A stretch of 64,000 bases of DNA from Cricetomys ansorgei (lineage: Eukaryota; Chordata; Mammalia; Rodentia; Nesomyidae): NCBI GenBank assembly GCA_026225945.1, contig JAMJFZ010002481.1:1-64000 (forward strand), read 5' to 3'. Under the pieces are notes generated by a model. It was not told the origin of the DNA. It ran no database searches and saw only the letters and a program-made list of their open reading frames with translations. Below are positions 46,866-57,700 of this stretch, in pieces; the first letter of the stretch is position 1; every line of letters begins with the position of its first letter. Position numbers and translations under genes: made by a program.

Positions 46866-48453
46866 TGATTTTTATCAACACACAAGTGTTTTGATCACAA
46901 GCAAGAGTACAAACAGCACAAGAGTGAACACGTTGCAGTGAGGAGGATCATCGTGGCACAAGCACTTGGAGTGTTCTGTTTTTGTTGTCCTTCACTGCCT
47001 TGTAGCCTGGGCCCAAACGCGTTGGCTATTTACATTTTACAGTGCTTTAATCGTAGAGTATGTGGCATTTTCTTTCTTCTTTCTTTTACATGCTACCCCA
47101 GATGACTGTAAACATCTTTGCTTGGTGACCTGATACCTGAAGATGTATTGCTTATAGACCAAAACCAAGGCCATGAACACATGATGCCAGTCCTGCCATG
47201 CATCCCTTCCTGTGGGAACTTCTTTGTTGCCCAAGGAAGCCATCATATTTAGAGGACTCATTTTTTAAAATGTGATAATTAGACCCAATTATTTGGGACT
47301 GGGAAAACCCTCAGCAGTCTATCTGGTGTAAGACAGCAAATGCATATGGAATCTAGACTGCTCATCTTTCCTAATGTCACCTAGAAATGTTGCAAGTATC
47401 AGCAGTCATTCTCAAGCCTGGAACCACCTGCTGAAACTCTCACAGACAGCTTTCCTGTTCATTCCCACAATCCTCTGCTTCCCCAGTATGCAAATGCTGA
47501 GGAGGCCCAGTACTAGCCAGCCAGGAGGAGGTGTGAGTGAGAGAGAGAGAAAGAGAGAGAGAGAAAGAGAGTGCCAGAGCTCTTCAGGGCCCATGAGCCA
47601 TGCCTGTCTTGGGCTGCCTATGGGGAAACAGTGACCACTTCACAGCCTCTCCTGTAACAGGGTAGAAAGCTGTTGTGACCCTCGGAGGAATCCTGCTGAC
47701 AAACATTTTTGGACAGGCTGATGTTCTGACTGACATCCCTGAATATACAGGTCTGCCCTGCTCCCTGATGTCTGCTGGTTTTTGCTGAGCTCCTGTTTCA
47801 TCTGACTTGTTCCTCCCTTGAACCAATGGTACAAGTCCAGATGCAGATCCCTCAGCCCAGCCTGAGTGCTCAAGAAAAGCTATTCCCACCTTCATCTCAA
47901 GGCTGAGTGCACCATTATATGGACCCTTCTCTTGTAGTAAAGGTTCCAAGAAATAAGCCCAATTCCTAAAGTGACTAGAATCTCCTAGACATTTATGCAT
48001 GGATATGTATGCACATATGTGTGTGTACATGTTTGTGTGCGCCATATCTTTTTACGGCTTTGTGACTCTTGAGTCTTTCAGTCCGTGAACTAGTGTCAAA
48101 GGAAGACTGATTCTCACGACATGACAAAGGAAACCAGTGTGGGTTTCCCAAGACATTTCTTTTTCATTCTATTTTGAGACCATTGCCTTGCAGATTTAAA
48201 GCCTTCAAGAGTACGTTCTTACTGTGCTAAGCACAAGGGGTTTCTATCTTCCAGAGGGAGGAAGGAAGGGAAGCTAAATCAGACCTTAGTTTCTAGAGCT
48301 GCTGGTCTTGCAAAACATATAATTAGCACATCCATAAACAAAGGAAATCGCCTGGGTGATGAGTTAGTTCTGGAGGTGAAAGGCAAGTCTGATGGGTTGG
48401 CTATGGCAGCCTGTATTTCACACTGTCTGATTCCAATGTTGTCCACTTTCTAG
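46866..48453 (+). other. Intron P remainder; (GA)n at 47536-47571
   Basis: Apart from a short GA array, nothing recognisable is seen. Minus-strand open frames of 153 and 77 codons at 47584-48045 have no supporting signals. The acceptor of exon Q ends this stretch. Confidence 0.45.
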
Positions 48454-48592
48454 GGTCTGAGCTTCAAGAACTGCAGAAAATGATTGACAGTCTCCAGAGC
48501 CCCCAGGACCCGAGCCAGGTGGCCCAGGCCCTCCTCCTGCACAGGGAGGTGACGCTGCTGCAGTTTGATGCTGCAATGAGACATGTCCTTCG
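48454..48592 (+). CDS. Ccdc162: Exon Q of CCDC162-like gene, last firm exon
   Basis: This 139-bp exon has acceptor TTGTCCACTTTCTAG|GG and donor CTTCG|GTAAGG, phase 1 in and phase 2 out (residues 810-855). It encodes SELQELQKMIDSLQSPQDPS, QVAQALLLHREVTLLQFDA and AMRHVL, with an evident Leu/Ile heptad coiled coil. The CG left at the end needs one base from the next exon to make an Arg codon. The true next exon is not certain within the window. Confidence 0.82.
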
Positions 48593-48989
48593 GTAAGGGC
48601 GGCAGGGCCAAGGAGATTCTGCTGAGCAAGGGCTCGCTGGGCCATACACCGAGGCCACAGTTAGCAAGGCTAGATAGCTAAAACAGGGCCACAGACAGAT
48701 TCAGCACACTGTCCGTGTGGGCTCTGCCCTGGTGCTCCTGAGGTTTCTAAAGACAATTTCCAAACAGTGTAACAATTGTTGCTTTTAATATAGAACTCAT
48801 AGAACTGGCTATGAGAGTTGATTTTGAAGTATACTTAACCCTGATCTTGTAGGAACCATCTCCTCAAGTTCTCTGCTTATAAAAGGTTTACTTGCCTGAT
48901 TAATCATGATTCGGATGGATTTGGATTGAGTTTGGATTCATTTTATATGAGAGACAAAGGGAGCTGGACTTGAGCTCCTGGATTTGCAT

Positions 48990-48992
48990 ATA

Positions 48993-49030
<38 letters not shown>

Positions 49031-49031
49031 G
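48990..49031 (+). repeat. (TG)n microsatellite
   Basis: TG run within a diverged reverse B2/B3-like fragment (about 48960-49190). Confidence 0.85.
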
Positions 49032-49654
49032 GGAGTGCTCGTTTTTAAATTGAGCAAAGCATAAGAACAACAAAACTCTAGTATGCAGCTGTGTAGCTCT
49101 GGAAATCCTAAAACCCACCATGCAACCAAAGCAGGCCTTGAACTTGCATCTTCCTGTTTCAGCCTCTTGAATGGTTGGCATATTTCACCAGCCCAACTCT
49201 GATTATTCTTTTGTTTTGTTCTGTTTTAAAACAAAAGCCCTTATTGATCGGCCAGCCTGGAACTTGGACAGATCTTCTAGCGCTGGGATCACAGTCATGA
49301 GCCATATCCCTGCCCCCACCCAGCTCCAGTTATTCTTAAATCACCAAAATGTACCAACTCTAATTCATCTCCAGCATGAGTGTGCATCCAAAAAGGGCCC
49401 CGAAGGGCTGTACCAGAGAACCGCAGGAGTTTCTCACCGGGTGCGGAGCACCCACAGAGGATAAGACGTGGCTCTATATTGAACAAACATATTTTTCTAC
49501 TTTGCGTTTGCTTTTCTCTGCCAACAGTTCTTGCATTTAGAATACAAATTTAGCAGCACAAAACCTCATGTTGACTCTTTTGATTCTTATTGACAAATAG
49601 CTGTTAGGGCTGTAGTTTACTTTAGCTTGGGAGCTGTAAAGATTGTCTCAGGAT

Positions 49655-49848
49655 GGCCACGGAGGCAGCCACGGAGTCTGCCTCAGCACTCTGGAAGCCT
49701 GAGGGTGTTTTGTTGTTGTTGTTTGGTTTCGGTTTTAGCTTTTGTTTTTGTTTTTGAGACACAGGCCTGAGTTGGTCTGGAACTTGTGCAAATCTCAGCT
49801 TTCCAAGTAGTGAGATTACAGGTAGGAGCCATAATGTTCCGCCCAAGG
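49655..49848 (-). repeat. B1-like SINE, minus
   Basis: A T-rich start and '(gtt)n', 'gagacacaggcctgagttgg' and 'ccaagtagtgagattacagg' mark an old reverse B1. Confidence 0.6.
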
Positions 49849-50104
49849 TTGGAATCATAAGATATTTGTTGCCTCCAGGAGTCCTGTCCAGGTTCAGTCC
49901 TGTCCAGACATATGGGTTCTGTCTGGGTCTGTTCTAGGGAAACCACCTTGCTTCTCCTCAGTTGCTTTGTCCTGCACAGTGTAGTCAGGACTGGGAGACA
50001 GGTGTCCTGCGCCTGCTTTCTGTGTCTTCTTGAGAAGCCACCCAGGCAGCACAGGTGGTATTCTTTATTTGGTCCATCCTCCTGGTCTTTTTTTTCCCCC
50101 CCAG

Positions 50105-50155
50105 AATGCTTCTTGCTGAGTGTGTGTGGAATTATGCATTAGAATCGGAGACTCG
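50105..50155 (+). CDS. Low-confidence candidate exon after exon Q
   Basis: A very strong acceptor (TGGTCTTTTTTTTCCCCCCCAG) precedes a 51-bp open stretch. It enters in the phase exon Q requires (CG+A, Arg), reads MLLAECVWNYALESET and has a possible donor ACTCG|GTGTGT leaving in phase 2. It lies within about 50 bp of the provirus edge. The sequence does not look like any family segment I recognise and no downstream partner exon was found, so it may be a decoy site. Confidence 0.22.
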
Positions 50156-50199
50156 GTGTGTTTACTTTCAAAACCTGGAAACTATTGTTAGGGTCTGAA

Positions 50200-50597
50200 G
50201 TGATCCAACACAACTCAGGCGCAGAGACAAAAATTCCCAAAGTAAACGATTTTTATTGAAGTGGGCAATCGGGCTGACTGGTCAGGGGCACAGCAGACTC
50301 GGGAGCGGACTGTGATCCTGACCCAGTTTCTAGAACGATATTTAAGCACAAAACCCACAAACATCTGTGTCAACAAAAAGCAGAAACTGGGTTTGTTTCC
50401 TCAGTTTATCATTCACTATGAACGTCACGAGCAGGAAGCATAAAGATAGCATCTCATACCTGGCTTCTGCAGGAGGGCACACATTCAGGAAAAGGAAGAG
50501 GTCAGGGCTCTCTTCCCGTGAGAACCTGACCCTTAGCTTGGCCCTGTCAAATGGACTCACCTGAGGCAAGATAGTTTTGTCATGTCAGGGCCCTGTA
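50200..50597 (-). repeat. 3' LTR of the provirus
   Basis: About 400 bp. On the minus strand it has a TATA-like CTTAAATAT (50338-50346) and a poly(A) signal AATAAA (50252-50257). The U3 edge follows directly on the polypurine tract at 50598. The U5 edge near 50200 is approximate. Confidence 0.75.
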
Positions 50598-50613
50598 CCC
50601 CCCCCTTTCTTTT
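50598..50613 (-). other. Polypurine tract of the provirus
   Basis: On the minus strand a CAAAAGAAAGGGGGGG-type purine run abuts the 3' LTR, as required for plus-strand priming in retroviruses. Confidence 0.75.
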
Positions 50614-52330
50614 GTCCTATTCAAATCCTTGAAGGCTTTCCTCATATATAGGGATTATAATGGGTATAAAGCGCCATTGGTTTAACAGAATTTATGTGGT
50701 TTTGAATAAAGGAAGCAAAAACATTAATGATACAAGGTCCAAATAGTAGTAGCAAGATTAAAATGAGCAGGGGCTCTGTCATGGCAGCTAGCATGGCAGT
50801 CAACCATGGAGACTAGTTAGACAACCTCTGGAGCCAACTTTGGAAGTCCCACTGTTCCTGTTCCTGTTGGAATAGATCTTTTTGAACTTTTGCTAGCTTC
50901 TCCCTGATTACCCCAAGTGATTCACATAAAAACAGCAAGCCTCCCCAAGCACCATACAAAGCCCTCCCCACAAAAAAAAAAAAAAAAAAACCAAACCAAG
51001 AGGTTGAGTCCCCCCACCTATCTATTTTGGAGGATGACTTGACCAGGGAGTCAACCTGACCTTCTAGGCATTAGATAGTATAGTGGAGGTGCCTCAGATC
51101 TTTGTCTACCTGTTCACTAAGCATCCTTAGGTGCTTTTCTCCCAGTACGAGGGCAGCTGTGCCCAGGGAGGTAGAGCGAGCAATGCCAGTCATGACTAGG
51201 AGGGGAACCAAGATAGGATTGATTGACTTGTTTTCACCACTCTGGGCTTCTTCAGAGAATTCCATGTGATTCCTCCCAGCTTTCCCATCTAAATGAAATG
51301 CTTGGGGAAAGATGTGTACCACCATGCAGAGTTTGAGAGATGAACTGGAGAAATGGGAGACTGACAGGCAGGGCATGATGCCAAAGGTGTAAACGAGCCA
51401 TGTGGTTGGGGGGACTCTAGAGAAAGCCGAGGTTCCTAACCGGCCTGGAGGCTTTTCGAATTTCTGAGGGGCCAATAATATTTACATCAGTCCCATTAGG
51501 GGGAGCAAGAAAAAGAATAATTAGGGAACACGAGACAGGTTCCAACTCCCTGAACGCCCCCTAAAATCAGGGGCACTTCTGGGCTACCTGCATGCTAGGG
51601 ATCTTACGAAGATCTGCATCGTTGGGATCTACAGTAGCAATTACAGCAGTCCCAACAAAACAGGGTGGCCTCGGATCTAGACAAAGCCAGCAATCCTCTG
51701 TAAGGTTTGTTTGAGTCGGATTTAGGTAGGAAAAAGTAGATTATCTGGGTATCAGACAGAGGATCCATAAGCCCGAACACAGGAGAGGGAGACTGTTCTG
51801 TGGGTACATTGGCATTTACCCCTGGGTCTGGGGTCACTTGGATCCCAGGCTCTGGCTATGGCTTAGGTAGGGAGTAGACAAGAGCTCTCTGTTTGGCCCT
51901 TTGGGGTTTAGAAGTGGCTTAAACAGCTGTCTCTGGATTGTAAACTCCGTCCCCAGATCCTGATCTGACTGGTACGTCATGAGGCCCTTGGTCTGTCCCT
52001 TGGTTCAGGGGTCACCGGGGAGGATGTATCCCATGTCTTGAGGGTCATGGTTACCAGGTTACAGCAACTGTGAGCTTTGCAAGTCCTATTTGTTTCTATG
52101 GTGATAGAGCTGTAAGGATCGTGACCCCGGGACCAGGAAGCCCAAGTTTCACACCCCCAACTTTCACAGTGATACCACTCTCTTCACAGCTTGATTCAGG
52201 GTTAGCAGGGAAGGCATAAAATTGGGAGTTTCAGAGTGACATTTCCCAACCAGGTGGGATCTATAGACCCTGCCACATCCCCCTTCCCCCATCAGGCCTG
52301 TGGGTGACTGGTGTAGGGTCCTAAGCTTGG
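50614..52330 (-). pseudogene. env remnant of the provirus
   Basis: Minus-strand fragments include a hydrophobic Gly/Ala/Leu-rich stretch with an adjoining heptad-like helix in the 51475-51071 open frame. It is followed by further transmembrane-subunit-like pieces in shifted frames down to the polypurine tract. Surface-subunit sequence upstream is broken by many stops. An A-run at 50972-50989 also disrupts the frame. No intact envelope protein can be made. Confidence 0.6.
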
Positions 52331-52427
52331 CCGGAAGCGGCAGAGGTCCATCCTAAAGATCGGTGCACTCGTTAGAGTTAGCTGAGCCCCCTTAGTTATG
52401 CCAGTGGGTCTGGGTGTCCAGGAACTC

Positions 52428-53730
52428 CTAGTCATAGAACTTAGGCTGACGATGATCACTCCTTATGATACTCCCCGTGTAGAACAGTATCAGGATCTGA
52501 AAAGTCTCAACCTTAACGGGTTCGATGGAACCCATTGTATAATCTGTTGTTCTGTCTTGCTGGTCATCAGGAGTGAGTTTCAGGTGTAAGTGGTGAATCC
52601 AAGTTTGAATGCTATCCACTTTAACCGCCATAGGTGTGGTCAGAGTCACCATATGGGGTCCTTTCCATCGGGGTTCCAACGTCTCCTTTTGGCATCTCTT
52701 GACTCAGACTGAACCTCCCAGGTGACACCGGTGAGGCTGGATGGGGAGGCAGGGCTTGCAGGTGTCAGAACGGAGGGTAGGCAGCCTCTTGGTTTTTCTG
52801 CAGGGCCTGGACAGACTTGATTAGAGTACAGTTAGAGATTTCAGCAATCAATTCTGACTTTAATCTGGGACAGATGCGGGGAGGTCTCCTGAACATAATT
52901 TTCATAAGGATCAGGCCCTGAAGATAGGGCGTGTTTCTAACTCGAAAAGAGAAGGAGTGCCCTCACCTTCACCAGTTTCTAGGGTTAATTTGGTTGGAGG
53001 TCTGATTCATCACTCTGGGGGTGGCAAGCACAATGTAATTTCCAAGGCCTTTGTTTTGCGTTGTCTGAGAGTTGAAGGTTGGTCCGTCATTGGACCCTAG
53101 AGCAATGGGTATCTTGAATCTGGAAATGATCTCCTCGATCAACTTTTTGACAACCACTTGGGTCACTTCCCACTTTGTGGGAAAAGCCTCAGTCCAACTG
53201 GAAAAAGTATCCGCAAAGACAAATAAGCACCTGAATTCATAGCGGCCTGGCTTGACCATGGTGAAATCCGTTTCCTAGTAGATTCCAAGAGAGGCCACCT
53301 TCCCGCTCACCTGAGTGATGCACCAAACCTGCCGGGTTGGGGGCTTGGTAGGCTGGGCACCTGGTGATGATGTCCTGGAGTATCTAATACAAAGGTGGGG
53401 TGAGAAACCTCTGGTTTAGCCAGTTTGGTCTTACCTAAGTGGATTCCCTTATGATGTTGTCTAGCCAGCATTTGGCCAAGGGCCTGTGGCAGGATCATCC
53501 ATCCATCTGTATGTACCTCTGCCCATTCTGAACAATGATGTGGGAGTCCATGGAGTCTGTAGTGTACCTCCATCCATTCTGAACGATGATGTGGGGAGCC
53601 CATGGAGGAAATCATCATCCTCAGCTGAACAGGAAGGTTTCTCAGGTAGGCCGGGTGAGGGTAGGTGAGTGGTGGCTGCTGGTGGACATCTAGTTGCCCC
53701 CTTGGCCACCAGATCAGCTTTTGCATTTCC
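52428..53730 (-). pseudogene. Integrase region of provirus pol
   Basis: The catalytic-core part lies in the 53259-52969 open frame (FADTFSSWTEAFPTKWE). The C-terminal part lies in 52679-52428 ([20 protein letters not shown]). The two are in different frames. The second catalytic aspartate position reads SNDGP (53081-53098 minus) with Asn where family members have Asp. The N-terminal zinc-binding part (53726-53307) contains an imperfect 51-bp duplication. Not functional. Confidence 0.8.
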
Positions 53731-54390
53731 CTCCACTTCTCAGGAAGTCCCTTTTTGGTGTCCAGGGCAATGGATTATAGCAACTTTGCATGGTTACAAA
53801 TGGCTGATAACAGGTCTAAGATCTCTTGCTTATTTTTAATGGTCTTTACTTCTGCCATCAGCAATCCGGACTCCTTATAAATAGCCCAGTGGACATGCGC
53901 TGTCATTAAGGCATACTGTCAGTGAAAATATTTACAGTCTTGTCTTTATCCAATTTAAGGGCTTGGATGAAGGCTATCAGCTCTGCTTTCTGGGCTATGG
54001 TGCCCATGGGAAGGGATTGAGCCCAAAGAGTGTCTGTCAGGGTTACCATGGCTGCCCTGCCATCCTTTGCCCAATCTCATAAAACTGCTGCTGCCCGTGA
54101 ACAGCTCTAACTCTGGGCCAACCCAGGGAATATTGGTGAGTCAGGCCTTATGCCCTGATATGAATGATAACTTCAGGCAGCCATGTGTGGGTACCTCTGA
54201 AGCCTCTGGTGATAAGGTGGCAGGGTTGACTGCCAATGACTGGCGAAGGTAATTTTTGACTGATTAGAAGTGAAGCCTGACTGAGTCAGTCTAGCATTTG
54301 TTATCCATCTGTCAGGTGGACTTTTTAACAAGCTTGCCATAGCCTGGGGAGTTGTAACTGCTAAATCCTGGCCCAGAGTTAGCTTGTCAG
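53731..54390 (-). pseudogene. RNase H and connection region of provirus pol
   Basis: Minus-strand fragments between the reverse transcriptase and integrase blocks read as retroviral RNase H in two frames, with stops. The 54418-54173 open frame covers the linker before RNase H. Confidence 0.6.
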
Positions 54391-55520
54391 AATCTTTGAC
54401 CAGTAACGCTGTTGACAATTACCCTCAGGCACACGGGCCAGCCGGCTGCGACCAGGTCTAATTTCTTAGAGAAGTAAGCTACCTGTCTGTTCTGAGTCGA
54501 GCACTCCCTTGGCCACTCCCTTTTCTCACCCACAAAGAGATGGAATGGTTTAGAGAGAGCTGGGGCCAACAGGAGGACTTGCTTGATCTTAGAGAAAGCT
54601 GCCTCCTCGAGCTCAGTCCAGTCAGGCTTTCCGTCTGGCTCTCTGGTTGCCTCATATAAGGGTTTGGTTACCTCTGAAAAAGCAGAGACCAAAAGCCTGC
54701 AATACCCTATGGATCCTAGGAATTCCCTGATTTGTCTCTTAGTGGTGGGGAGGAATCCCTACAATGGCCTGTTTTCATGACACAGACAGGGATCACCTAC
54801 CTTCTTGCAGATCAAACCCCAGGTAAGTAGCCTTACATGTGCAGAGTTGGGCCTTTTTAGAGGACACCCACATCCAAGCTGTTGAGGGGCTTCCAGTAGC
54901 CCCTCTGTGGCTTCTCGCAGGTGCCCTTGTCAGGGGCCACAACTAGAAGGTCATCCACGTACTGGAGTAAATGACTTGGGGAAAATAGAAGCTGTACTTC
55001 ATCAAAGACAGTAGGCAAATTCTTGACTCTCTGAGGCAGGCAAGTCCAAGTTAGCTGGTCATTGAAACCAGAATTCAGGTGAGTCCACTGAAAAGCAAAC
55101 AGAGGCTGGCTTTGGGAGGCCAGGGGGGATACTGAAGAAAGCATCTTTCAGATCCAGAATGATGTGAACCTGTTTCTCTGGAGGCAACATACTAGGGAGG
55201 ATGTGGGGACGTACGGTTGGACGTACCTAATCCACCCTCCTATTGACTTCCTGAAAGTCTGGGATCGGCCTAAAATCATTGGTTTCCAGTTTCTTGACAG
55301 GAGTAGAGGAGTATTCCATGGGGAGCAACAGGGTACCAAGATCCCAGCTTCCTGGAGACGATCAATATGCACCTTAATGCTGTCTTAGCATTCTGGGTAC
55401 ATGCATGTGGTACTGCCAGACCCTGGTCCATGGCTTCAGCTGGACCACTACCAGAGCCTGGGTTTGTCTAGCCCTGGGGGATTGGTTTCAGCCCAAACAT
55501 GGGGTTATCTTAGTTGGAGT
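54391..55520 (-). pseudogene. Reverse transcriptase region of provirus pol
   Basis: The polymerase active-site motif YVDD is intact at 54961-54950. Fingers (55372-55148), palm (55144-54857) and thumb/connection (54692-54387) fall in three separate open frames, so at least two frame breaks separate them. The RNA-dependent DNA polymerase signature is clear but the enzyme is broken. Confidence 0.85.
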
Positions 55521-55884
55521 TCTCCTATGAGGCTGGAGTGGAGGCTGGGCCCACCTGCTCAGGGCCTGGAGATATTCTTCCTCGATGGTTGACAGTCATG
55601 TCCTGTTTGTGAAAGATGATCTGAGCTCTTAGCTTGTGGAGTAGATCCCAGGAAGGGGTAGGGACAGTCAGGAATAACACCAAACGAATGAGTAACAGAA
55701 CCTTTTCCAGGCGCATTGATAGGATCTCATGCCAGTGGCTCCCTGGACCAAAGTCTGGCTGCAAGGGGCCCTCCCAGGTGTTGGAGGATGAAAGCTCCCA
55801 CATCAATCAGAAAGTCAGTAGGCTTCCCTCCACTTTTAAGATTACCTTGGACACCAGAAGGGAGATTCAGCCCTGTTGCCCTTA
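55521..55884 (-). pseudogene. Protease region of provirus pol
   Basis: It follows the gag-pol junction stop TAA at 55884-55882, the place where these viruses read through a stop. The active-site triplet is DVG (about 55806-55796) instead of the family's D-T/S-G, and an extra stop precedes it. It would be inactive as it stands. Confidence 0.75.
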
Positions 55885-57387
55885 GTCATCCGTCAGCGCG
55901 AGGACTTTAACCCTGAGGCCCTCTGGTGATGGGGCATTTCTCCTTCCAGTGTATCAATTCTTAACAACGGGCACATTCACTTTTCTGAAGTGGTGGCCAG
56001 TTGGTTAGATTTGCCCTGTGAATAAGCAGGCGTTGATCTTCTAGGAAATCGAGATTTTGGTCCCTGACTCTCTTGAAAAGCAGCTAACATAACCCGAGCC
56101 ATTTTTCTAGTCTGTCTGTCTTCTGGGGCATCTCTGTTATTGAAAACTCAGGCCATGACTTCAACTAATTTGGAGAGGGTTACTCCCTCAAAGTCTTCCA
56201 GCTTTTGTAACTTTCTTCTGATATCTGGAGCTGACTGGGCTATATTGACAGCCCTCCCGTTTTCTTCGGCCCGTGGATTTATGGGTATATAAATGAAGTA
56301 GCATCCATTCTGTATTCCAAAACAACGAGGCGGGCTCATCAAGTCACCGAATTACCTGACTTTAAAAAAGTTTGTGGGCTGCCTAGCTGCGACCTTGAGA
56401 CCACCAACAGAATCCGGTGAAAGACCTTAAGGGACTCCCTACCTACAGGCGTATTTGGATCCCAGGTTGGGCGGGTAGAGGCTTGCCTCAAAGACTGTCA
56501 AACTGGGGAAAGATCTCCATCATCACCAGGAACTCATGAGGGATCCCTTCTCTCTCTTCAGATGTAAAGAGGGTCTGGAGGAGCTGCCTACAGTCTGGGC
56601 TGCTGGGTTGTCTTGAGGAGAGAAATTAAATCCTGTGGTTTGTCAGAAAAAGGGAGGTCTTGATTCTTCCAGTTGCAGAGGTCACTGGTAGTGAAAGGGG
56701 CGTGTACTCAAAGAGGGTTCTGGCCCCGCTCTCCTTGGACAGCCTTGAACGTTGGAGGGACTGACAGAGCGGGCAGGTCAGTGTGACCAGGAGGTGGGTG
56801 CTGGTAAGAGGTGCCTGCCCAAGTATATGGGGGGCTGAGAAAGGGATTATGTGGGGACGATGAGGGAGGGTCTGGAGGAGGAATGGGTCTAGATATAAGA
56901 TGAGGGAGGGAGGGAGGGAGGGGAGCAGGAGTTGGGGGGTGAGGGTGGTGAAGGGGAGGCCAGTGGAATAGGGGATCCTGGGGTGCTGGGGCTGGCGGGC
57001 CTGAAGGGGTAAGATGGGGGAGGGAAAGGCAGGACAGAAGGAGGTTTGGTCTTTAAAGATCAAACAGACTCGGCAGAGGAGATTGAGCCAGGTGGGACTG
57101 GTTCTTCCACCAAGAAGGCCAAGCAACAGTACAGGAAATCTGGTCTGGGTGGAGGGGAGGTTTGCCTGGCCTGTCAAAAATGACAGTTTTGGAGTGCATA
57201 GATAGGGGAGGGAGAGGATACCCTTGGGCAGCCGCCCAGCATTGAATGAGGGCCACTCAAGGATACAAAGTGTGAGAAGTTTCCCAGCATCGACAATATC
57301 TCCAGAAATGTGAGTCTTCTTTCAGAAATCCTTCAAGTGCTCTAAAACAAGGTCTAGAGACTGATTGGAGGAAGCAGTTTGACTCAT
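55885..57387 (-). pseudogene. gag pseudogene of the provirus
   Basis: It probably begins at ATG 57387-57385 (MSQTASSN), with matrix, proline-rich p12-like (57177-56626 open frame) and capsid pieces. The capsid C-terminus is recognisable at 56342-56148 (RAVNIAQSAPDIRRKLQKLE). A nucleocapsid zinc knuckle follows in CX2C..H..C spacing, carrying a TAA at 55963-55961 inside it. Several frameshifts are present. Confidence 0.8.
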
Positions 57388-57415
57388 AGTCTCAAGGAGA
57401 GTAAAGAGAAGTCTG

Positions 57416-57690
57416 GACAAAAATTTCCAAAACAAAAGATTTTTATTGAATTGGGCATTCAAGTGGACTGGTCAGGAACACAGTAGACTAGACTCGGGAG
57501 CTGACTGCAACCCCACCCCAGTTTTCAGAATGATATTTAAGCACGAAACCCACAGATATCCGTGTCGACAAAAATCAGAAGTCTGGTTCATCTCCTCAGT
57601 TTATCATCTACAAGGAGCATCCCGAGCAGGAAGCATAAAGATATCATCTCATACCTGGTTTCTGCAGGAGGACACACATTCAGGAAGGGG
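57416..57690 (-). repeat. 5' LTR of the provirus, incomplete
   Basis: It matches the 3' LTR from 57416 to about 57686 and has the minus-strand AATAAA (57442-57447). Roughly the outer 110 bp of U3 present in the other copy is not recognisable beyond 57690. Only 28 bp separate the LTR homology from the gag ATG, so the primer-binding site and leader are missing. Confidence 0.7.
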
Positions 57691-57700
57691 TAAGGGGGAG

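Larger units (their letters stand above)
50200..57700 (-). mobile_element. Decayed gammaretrovirus-class endogenous provirus, minus
   Basis: A 7.5 kb element is antisense to the host gene and ordered, on the minus strand, as LTR (57416-57686), gag, protease, reverse transcriptase, RNase H, integrase, env remnant, polypurine tract, LTR (50200-50597). The two LTR copies align over about 265 bp (50226-50490 with 57416-57686) and differ at many positions, so the insertion is not recent. Every gene has stops or frameshifts. The family is assigned from the gag-pol arrangement in one reading line, a single zinc knuckle and the polymerase YVDD motif. No target duplication was found. Confidence 0.88.

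Noticed and set aside
56626..57177. 183-codon minus-strand proline-rich open frame as a host gene
   Set aside because: Its position between an LTR and capsid-like sequence shows it is part of the provirus gag.
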